From: Bacteroidetes bacterium UBA1952
Lineage (GTDB): Bacteria > Bacteroidota > Bacteroidia > Chitinophagales > Chitinophagaceae
NCBI GenBank assembly: GCA_002336725.1
Contig: DDEO01000125.1
Span: 1 to 10,641, forward strand
Direction of reading: 5' to 3'
DNA length: 10,641 bases
Under the pieces are notes generated by a model that was not told the DNA's origin, searched no databases, and worked only from the letters and a program-made list of their open reading frames with translations. This document shows positions 6,616 to 10,641 of the stretch, in pieces. The translations under genes were made by a program, and so were the position numbers. Numbering within the stretch: position 1 is the stretch's first letter; each line of letters opens with the position of its first letter.

Positions 6616-6730
6616 TGTGCTTTTAATGTGCTTTTGATGTGCTGATATGCTTTTAATGTGCTGATATGCTTTTGATGTGCTGATATGCTTTTGATGTGCT
6701 GATATGCTAATGTGAGTTTAATGTGCTGAA
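6614..6730. repeat. tandem array of 19-bp and 11-bp units at the rnhB start
   Basis: Three 19-bp units of the form RATGTGCTGATATGCTTTT lie at 6636-6654, 6655-6673 and 6674-6692, with a partial fourth from 6693. Two 11-bp units AATGTGCTTTT (6614-6624, 6625-6635) lie on one side, and two diverged ones (6709-6719, 6720-6730) on the other. The 11-mer is the 19-mer lacking the internal GATATGCT-type segment. The array ends within the TTG start codon of rnhB. It occupies the place of the rnhB leader and promoter. Confidence 0.9.
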
Positions 6731-6770
6731 AGCGGCAGGCTATATGAAACATGCCCCTTCGGCAACCTCA

Positions 6771-6854
6771 ATGAAACATGAAACATGAAACATGAAACAT
6801 GAAACATGAAACACGAAACATGAAACACGAAACACGAAACATGAAACATGAAAC
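6771..6854. repeat. 12-unit heptamer tandem repeat (ATGAAAC)
   Basis: Twelve consecutive 7-bp units fill 84 bases. Nine are ATGAAAC and three are ACGAAAC (6813, 6827, 6834). A lone ATGAAAC also occurs at 6744. The array begins 6 bases after the stop of the outer-membrane protein gene (minus strand) and is distinct in sequence from the neighbouring 19-bp array. On the plus strand every frame hits TGA quickly. On the minus strand (GTTTCAT units) the array is open in all frames, but no start or family supports a gene. Confidence 0.95.
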
Positions 6855-6859
6855 ATACA

Positions 6860-7777
6860 TCAAAGTCCCAGAAACCGCACGCCGATAGCAAACGGATATT
6901 GCTCTACGCCGGTTTTTTGGAGGGGCGTTAGCTGATAGGTTCCATACAGGCGGATAATGTCGTCCACGCCGATTTCGGCATATACACCGGCGTTAAAATT
7001 CCGGAAATCAAAGGCATCATGGCTTTTCTCTTTGCCAAAAGCGTCCGTTTTGAGCTTTGTCCAGGAAGCCAGACGCATACCGCCCATCACACCGCCGCCA
7101 TACACCAGCCATTTATCGCCGATGCGGGTTTTGCCCAGCAGCCCCAGCGGAATGGAAGCGTAGGTAAAGCCCAGTTTGTTTTTCTGAAAACTCTGGCGGG
7201 AACTGTCTATCTGCGTCGGATAATCCGGCGAGGCTTTCGTGTATTGATACGGATTTTCGTAGCGGAGATTATACATCTGAAGACCCAGCCCGCTGGTCAT
7301 ATACCATTTCTGACGGCGCGTTTCGCTCAGGCGCAGCCGACCATTCACAATCCACACGTTTACATTCACGCTTTTGCCTTCGCGCAGCTTAAAAATAGCG
7401 TCGTGTTGCGCCTGTGTTACCGGATTTCCGTTGGCGTTGAGGGCGGCGATGTTGGTTTTGTCGTCAATGCGGTTAAAACCGAGATCCACCATGCCCCATT
7501 GAATTTTCAGACGTGGATTGGGCTTGGCCTGCACCGAGTCGGAAGCACTGGTATCGGGCTTCCTGCGGGTTACTTCAATCCCGTCGGTGCCAATCGTAAC
7601 CGAAACCTTGCGCTTGCGGCCGGCCTCGCGCACCGTATCGGTGATGACAGTCGTAGAAACCGTATCGCCGCTTTGTTCTTTCACGATAACGGTGGTGGTG
7701 GTTTTCTGGATGTCCTGACTGTGGGCGGCGGCGCTGCCGAGCAGGAATGCGCCGAGCAGGAAAGGTGTTTTTTTCAT
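6860..7777 (-). CDS. outer-membrane beta-barrel-like protein, third gene of the ECF cassette
   Basis: The 305-residue product starts with a signal peptide (MKKTPFLLGAFLLGSAAAHS, cleavage near Gln21). Next come a Thr/Val-rich stretch and a charged segment to about residue 90, then alternating amphipathic strands: WGMVDLGFN, VNVNVWIVNG, WYMTSGLGLQMYNLRYENPY, LGFTYASIPLGLLG, WLVYGGGVMGGMRLA, FNAGVYAEIGVDDIIRLYGTYQLTPL, YPFAIGVRF. This is the pattern of PorT-like or general outer-membrane beta-barrel proteins of Bacteroidota. The final residue is Leu rather than an aromatic, which is slightly unusual. The frame is open 72 codons further upstream, but that part overlaps the anti-sigma gene and would hide the signal peptide, so 7777 is preferred. 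It lies 37 bases after the anti-sigma gene and is probably in its operon. It may be a target or sensor of the sigma factor. Confidence 0.8.
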   Translation of the reverse strand: MKKTPFLLGAFLLGSAAAHSQDIQKTTTTVIVKEQSGDTVSTTVITDTVREAGRKRKVSVTIGTDGIEVTRRKPDTSASDSVQAKPNPRLKIQWGMVDLGFNRIDDKTNIAALNANGNPVTQAQHDAIFKLREGKSVNVNVWIVNGRLRLSETRRQKWYMTSGLGLQMYNLRYENPYQYTKASPDYPTQIDSSRQSFQKNKLGFTYASIPLGLLGKTRIGDKWLVYGGGVMGGMRLASWTKLKTDAFGKEKSHDAFDFRNFNAGVYAEIGVDDIIRLYGTYQLTPLQKTGVEQYPFAIGVRFLGL

Positions 7778-7814
7778 AAAAATGTTTTTTTTGAGAAGAG
7801 GAAAAAGAAGGTTA

Positions 7815-8642
7815 TCAGAAGCGGATAGTAAACAACTCGCGGTTGCCGACGATGAACGTGGCTTCGGTGTTTTTGAGATTGCGGTGGGCTTCGCGCAGCG
7901 CAAGGGCTTTTTCGGAAACCGTTTCGCGCAGCGCATCAAGCGTCGGAATATTGATTTCCAGACCGGTGGGCGCAGGCGCAGCGGTATAGACAATGACGAG
8001 CGGCGCGGGCGCTTCGGGCGCGGGCAGATTTTCCGGAATTAGAGCGCCTGCTGTAATGGGCAGATTGTCCATATTTTCCGGTGCATCGGGGGCTGCAACG
8101 AGCGGTGTGTTTCCGGAAATGGCAGGCTGCGTACGCGGTTTTTTGGTATGGCCGATTTCCGGAAATGTAGCCGCTTTCGACGTTGGGTTGTGGGCCAGTT
8201 GCGGGGCTGTTTGGGGAGAAATATCCGGCATCGTTTGGGGCGCTTGATGATTTCCGGAAACGGGAGGCGTTTGGCGGGGCCGGGCGGGCTGCGAAGCGTT
8301 GGAAATACCCGCTACCTGTGGTGCTTTTTCCGGAAAATTCTGCCTTGCGCGGATGCCTATCCAGAGCAAGAGGAGTGCTGCCGCCGACCAGATAAAGGGC
8401 CGGAATTTCCGGAATTTCGACGGGGCCATAATGGGTTTGAGCAGCATTTCTTTGCCCTCAAAAACAGGCGCGTTTTCCGGCACGGGGATTTTTACTGCCT
8501 CAAAAGCAGCTACTTCATCGGCCAGTTCGGGATGGGCATCGAGGAAAGCAAGCAGCGCACTTTCGGTTGCCGCGTCCAGTTCGCCGTCGAGCGCGAGCAG
8601 CAGGTATTCTTCGTAGTTGGAAAGAAGGATTTCGGTTTTCAT
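7815..8642 (-). CDS. membrane-anchored anti-sigma factor candidate
   Basis: The 275-residue product has an acidic N-terminal helical region (SNYEEYLLLALDGELDAATE to about residue 50) of the type found at the start of Bacteroidota anti-sigma factors. A single transmembrane segment follows at about 83-98 (FIWSAAALLLLWIG), then a long Pro/Ala-rich linker to about 215, and a C-terminal helical segment from about 233 (TLDALRETVSEKALALREAH). No zinc-binding HxxxCxxC is present. The start ATG overlaps the sigma factor stop by 4 bases, so the two proteins are translationally coupled, as expected for a sigma/anti-sigma pair. The inferred role is to hold the ECF sigma factor at the inner membrane until an envelope signal arrives. 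Six TTCCGGAA palindromes lie between 8031 and 8414, reading mostly as FPE or SGN in the linker. Confidence 0.75.
   Translation of the reverse strand: MKTEILLSNYEEYLLLALDGELDAATESALLAFLDAHPELADEVAAFEAVKIPVPENAPVFEGKEMLLKPIMAPSKFRKFRPFIWSAAALLLLWIGIRARQNFPEKAPQVAGISNASQPARPRQTPPVSGNHQAPQTMPDISPQTAPQLAHNPTSKAATFPEIGHTKKPRTQPAISGNTPLVAAPDAPENMDNLPITAGALIPENLPAPEAPAPLVIVYTAAPAPTGLEINIPTLDALRETVSEKALALREAHRNLKNTEATFIVGNRELFTIRF
8031..8414. repeat. cluster of six TTCCGGAA palindromes
   Basis: TTCCGGAA begins at 8031, 8111, 8157, 8252, 8328 and 8407. Four of these (8111, 8157, 8252, 8328) extend to TTTCCGGAAA. All lie within the anti-sigma candidate, mainly the part encoding its low-complexity linker. 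Spacings are 80, 46, 95, 76 and 79 bases. They belong to a window-wide set of about 19 copies described under findings. Confidence 0.9.
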
Positions 8643-9121
8643 GACAGCACATTTTCAACAGATACGAGATAGGTTTTGAGCTGCTTCCGGGCGCGGTGGA
8701 GATAGACCTTCACCTGGCTTTCACTCAGGGCAGTGATGCGCCCGATTTCTTCGTAGGAATAACCTTCCCAGTCTTTGAGCAGCACCAGTGCGCGCGATTG
8801 TTCGTCGAGGCGGTCGAGTGCTTCATCGAGCGTGCGGCGCAGGGCGTTTGTGGAAGGCGCGGCTGCTTCGCAATGCAATATTTCTTCGTTGGCGAGGCGC
8901 GATTGATACCGGAAGGCATCCACCGCCTTGCGATACGTTACCTGAAAGAGCCAGGCTTTTGCTTTTTCCGGAACGACAGACTGGCGGGCTTCCCAGAGCG
9001 CAACAAAGGCGGCCTGCACCGCGTCGCGGGCCTCTTCGCGGTCGGCCAGGCAACGACACGCAAAGCGATAGAGCGGGTCGCTCCATTGTTTTACGCATTT
9101 GTTGTAGGCCAGGGTATCCAT
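8639..9121 (-). CDS. ECF-type RNA polymerase sigma factor
   Basis: The 160-residue product is a group IV sigma-70 factor. Region 2 spans about 13-78, with DPLYRFACRCLADREEARDA, the DAVQAAFVALWEAR helix and WLFQVTYRKAVDAFR. Region 4 spans about 99-150, with LDRLDEQSRALVLLKDWEGYSYEEIGR and the DNA-recognition helix LSESQVKVYLHRARKQL. Region 3 is absent, as in all ECF factors. Length is normal. It would direct RNA polymerase to a small set of envelope-related promoters, probably including its own. It is the first gene of the minus-strand cassette and overlaps the anti-sigma candidate by ATGA. ATG at 9121 is the natural start. Promoter targets and the inducing signal are unknown. Confidence 0.93.
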   Translation of the reverse strand: MDTLAYNKCVKQWSDPLYRFACRCLADREEARDAVQAAFVALWEARQSVVPEKAKAWLFQVTYRKAVDAFRYQSRLANEEILHCEAAAPSTNALRRTLDEALDRLDEQSRALVLLKDWEGYSYEEIGRITALSESQVKVYLHRARKQLKTYLVSVENVLS

Positions 9122-9137
9122 CGGGTCTGTAAAAGCT

Positions 9138-9165
9138 GTATCGGCGGGGAAGGGGAAAAGTTACA
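9138..9165 (-). promoter_or_regulatory. candidate ECF-dependent autoregulatory promoter
   Basis: Read on the minus strand, TGTAAC (9160-9165) is followed after exactly 16 bases by CGATAC (9138-9143). This is the AAC-type -35 and CG-type -10 layout of ECF promoters, with a normal spacer. An A9 tract (minus strand) lies upstream near 9178-9186 and could act as an UP-like element. Transcription would start close to the ATG at 9121, giving a very short leader. It fits autoregulation of the sigma operon but is unproven. Confidence 0.45.
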
Positions 9166-9226
9166 GGGGAATAGGAATTTTTTTTTGGAGATGCCCTGGG
9201 CAGGCGCAGCCCGCACCAAAATCCGA

Positions 9227-9353
9227 CGTCCCGCCCTGCGGGACGCCGAACGGTTTCCTGCGTGAGGGATAGAGGCGGCATGGCTGGAACGGAGTGGAAG
9301 CCATATAGCCGAAAGCCCGACCCCGAACGGCGATAGCCGATTCGGGGGCACGC
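9227..9353 (+). ncRNA. structured RNA candidate upstream of the E2 gene
   Basis: A dense set of nested stems is visible. The first hairpin is CGTCCCGC (9227-9234) with GCGGGACG (9238-9245). A closing stem GCGTG (9260-9264) with CACGC (9349-9353) then encloses two arms. One arm is ATGGCT (9280-9285) with AGCCAT (9299-9304). The other is CCCCGAA plus CGGC (9321-9331) with GCCG, a bulged A, and TTCGGGG (9336-9347) around a GATA loop. This three-way-junction shape, with GAGGGAT after the closing stem, resembles repeated intergenic elements I associate with Bacteroidota. Rfam Flavo-1 is one family to test, though I cannot confirm a match. A terminator on the same strand follows at 9383. No protein frame is convincing. 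It could be an independent small RNA or part of the E2 leader. Confidence 0.55.
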
Positions 9354-9382
9354 CCAAAAAATAATTCACATCAGGAACAAGC

Positions 9383-9406
9383 GGGTTCTTTCCCGAACCC
9401 TTTTTT
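9383..9406 (+). terminator. intrinsic terminator
   Basis: GGGTTC (9383-9388) pairs perfectly with GAACCC (9395-9400) across a 6-base loop and is followed at once by TTTTTT (9401-9406). It is oriented on the plus strand, between the structured RNA candidate and the E2 gene, and has no plus-strand protein gene to terminate for more than 3 kb upstream. This makes it good evidence that a plus-strand RNA starts within 9122-9380. It also leaves room for an attenuation function ahead of E2. Confidence 0.7.
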
Positions 9407-9412
9407 GCGTTG

Positions 9413-9420
9413 TATTTTCG
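9413..9420 (+). promoter_or_regulatory. possible -7 box for the E2 gene
   Basis: TATTTTCG matches TAnnTTTG at 7 of 8 positions and lies just after the terminator and 40 bases before the E2 ATG. No matching -33 box is clear, because the expected position falls in the terminator stem. It would give E2 its own transcript downstream of the terminator. Confidence 0.3.
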
Positions 9421-9460
9421 CGGCGGAAATAAAAAATCCTTTAACAAAAGAAATCAGCTT

Positions 9461-10641
9461 ATGGCCACCGTTGACCTCGTGATGCCCAAGATGGGCGAAA
9501 GTATCATGGAAGCGACCATTTTGAAATGGCATAAAAAGCCGGGCGACACGGTGAAGATGGACGAGACGGTGCTGGAGATTGCCACCGATAAGGTCGATTC
9601 CGAAGTGCCTTCTACCGGCGCGGGCGTGATTACCGAAATTTTGTTCAACGAAAACGACGTGGTGCCGGTCGGAACCGTCATTGCCCGCATTTCTTCCGAA
9701 GCCGGTGCGACTGCCGCTCCTGCCCAACCGGCCGCTCCGGCCCCGGCTGCCGCACCTCAGCCCGTGTTTGAAGCCGGCGTTTCATCTGCCAACGCTGCGC
9801 CTGTAGCCGCGTCCGTTACCGGCACAACCGGCGGCAACCGTTTCTACTCGCCGCTCGTGCTCAACATCGCCGCCAAAGAAGGCATTGGTATGGCCGAACT
9901 GGAAAATATTCCCGGAACCGGCGCCGAAGGCCGCGTGAGCAAAAAAGACATTCTCGCGTATGTGGCCGGTGGCCGGAAAATGCCATCCGGTAGCGCCCAG
10001 CCGGCACAGCCGCTCCACGCCCCCACGAATGGCGTGAGCGCCGCCGCTGTGGTAATGCCGCAAACGCCACCGCAGCCAACGCCGGCTCCGCAGGCCGTCG
10101 CACCGAAAGCCGCGCCCACGCCGGTTTCCGGAAATGTGGAAGTGGTGGAGATGGACCGGATGCGCAAACTGATTGCCGACCACATGGTGAAGTCCAAGTC
10201 CACTTCGCCACACGTTACCTCGTTTACCGAGTGCGACGTTACCAACCTGGTGAAGTGGCGCGAGAAAAACAAGGGCGCTTTTGAGAAAACCTACGGCGAA
10301 AAGATTACCTACACGCCGATTTTCATTGAAGCCATTGTGGCCTGCATCCGCAAGTTCCCGATGATCAACAGCAGTGTGGACGGCGACCGCATCATTGTGA
10401 AAAAAGACATCAATATCGGCATGGCAGCGGCGCTGCCTTCCGGAAATCTGATTGTGCCGGTCATCAAAAACGCCGATACCAAAAACCTGATTGGCATCAC
10501 CAAAGACGTAAACGGACTGGCTCATGCGGCCCGTGCAGGTAAGCTAAAGGCCGACGACACGCAGGGCGGCACCTTTACGCTGACCAATGTAGGCACCTTT
10601 GGCTCGCTGATGGGTACGCCGATTATCAATCAGCCGCAGGT
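9461..10641 (+). CDS. 2-oxo acid dehydrogenase E2 (dihydrolipoamide acyltransferase), 3' end outside the window
   Basis: The visible 393 residues form the core of a 2-oxo acid dehydrogenase complex, which transfers an acyl group from lipoate to CoA in the cytoplasm. Domains in order: one lipoyl domain (1-80) with the lipoylated lysine in ATDKVDSE at Lys44; a Pro/Ala linker; the E1/E3-binding domain at about 128-168 (YSPLVLNIAAKEGI through GRVSKKDILAYV); a second long Pro/Ala linker; and the catalytic acyltransferase domain from about 226, with MRKLIADHMVKSK and the later LTNVGTFGS. The window ends before the catalytic HxxxDG motif. A single lipoyl domain fits pyruvate, branched-chain or 2-oxoglutarate enzymes, and the acyl specificity cannot be settled here. 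ATG at 9461 is the only sensible start. TTCCGGAA occurs in the second linker (10126) and at 10438. Confidence 0.95.
   Translation, partial: MATVDLVMPKMGESIMEATILKWHKKPGDTVKMDETVLEIATDKVDSEVPSTGAGVITEILFNENDVVPVGTVIARISSEAGATAAPAQPAAPAPAAAPQPVFEAGVSSANAAPVAASVTGTTGGNRFYSPLVLNIAAKEGIGMAELENIPGTGAEGRVSKKDILAYVAGGRKMPSGSAQPAQPLHAPTNGVSAAAVVMPQTPPQPTPAPQAVAPKAAPTPVSGNVEVVEMDRMRKLIADHMVKSKSTSPHVTSFTECDVTNLVKWREKNKGAFEKTYGEKITYTPIFIEAIVACIRKFPMINSSVDGDRIIVKKDINIGMAAALPSGNLIVPVIKNADTKNLIGITKDVNGLAHAARAGKLKADDTQGGTFTLTNVGTFGSLMGTPIINQPQ

Noticed and set aside
6614..6854. CRISPR array
   Set aside because: The units are contiguous 19-, 11- and 7-bp tandem repeats without unique spacers, and no cas gene is present.
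7019..7828. Plus-strand open frame (269 codons) opposite the barrel gene
   Set aside because: It is a shadow of the minus-strand gene, whose signal peptide and beta-strand pattern are convincing.
7778..7993. 72-codon upstream extension of the barrel gene
   Set aside because: It overlaps the anti-sigma gene in another frame and would bury a good signal peptide.
9122..9460. tRNA or riboswitch in the E2 leader
   Set aside because: No cloverleaf with anticodon and CCA-end was found, and no known riboswitch core was recognised; it is kept only as an unassigned structured RNA.
9782..10525. Minus-strand open frame (247 codons) opposite E2
   Set aside because: The plus strand is an unmistakable E2 protein with lipoyl, binding and catalytic domains.

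Overview
The window reads as a chromosomal segment of a member of the Bacteroidota, possibly Saprospiria or Chitinophagia. The reasons are a secreted protein with a type IX secretion (T9SS) type A C-terminal sorting domain, the ddl / PASTA protein / T9SS protein / rhodanese gene order, a three-gene ECF sigma cassette ending in an outer-membrane barrel, the near absence of Shine-Dalgarno sequences, and -7 boxes of the TAnnTTTG type. GC is moderate, about 55 percent by eye. No rRNA, tRNA, CRISPR, transposase or phage gene was seen.

Layout. Positions 1-296 hold an upstream leader with a 121-bp dispersed palindromic repeat (copy 1). Positions 297-4616, plus strand, hold D-Ala-D-Ala ligase (ddl), a membrane-anchored triple-PASTA protein, a T9SS cargo protein translationally coupled to it, and a small rhodanese. 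Positions 4617-5050 are intergenic and carry a second, longer copy of the repeat with two nested pairs of inverted arms. Positions 5051-6028 encode an orphan sensor histidine kinase, convergent with and overlapping rnhB (RNase HII, minus strand, 6025-6615). Positions 6614-6854 hold two unrelated tandem-repeat arrays. Positions 6860-9121, minus strand, hold a cassette transcribed in the order ECF sigma factor, membrane-anchored anti-sigma candidate, outer-membrane beta-barrel candidate. Positions 9122-9460 hold a likely ECF-type autoregulatory promoter (minus strand), a strongly structured RNA candidate and an intrinsic terminator (plus strand). Positions 9461-10641 are the 5' part of a 2-oxo acid dehydrogenase E2 gene, which runs off the window.

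How the parts fit. The ddl-PASTA-T9SS group joins peptidoglycan precursor synthesis, a probable peptidoglycan-sensing membrane protein and a secreted surface protein, so it is an envelope locus. The sigma / anti-sigma / barrel cassette looks like a self-regulating envelope-response module. The kinase, rnhB, rhodanese and E2 genes are housekeeping or stand-alone.

The most unusual signals are not genes. The palindrome TTCCGGAA, mostly within TTTCCGGAAA, occurs about 19 times in 10.6 kb in coding and non-coding DNA, far above chance. It is concentrated in linkers under weak protein constraint, which resembles the highly iterated palindromes known from some other bacteria. The other notable items are the two copies of a miniature inverted-repeat element and the structured RNA with its own terminator before the E2 gene.
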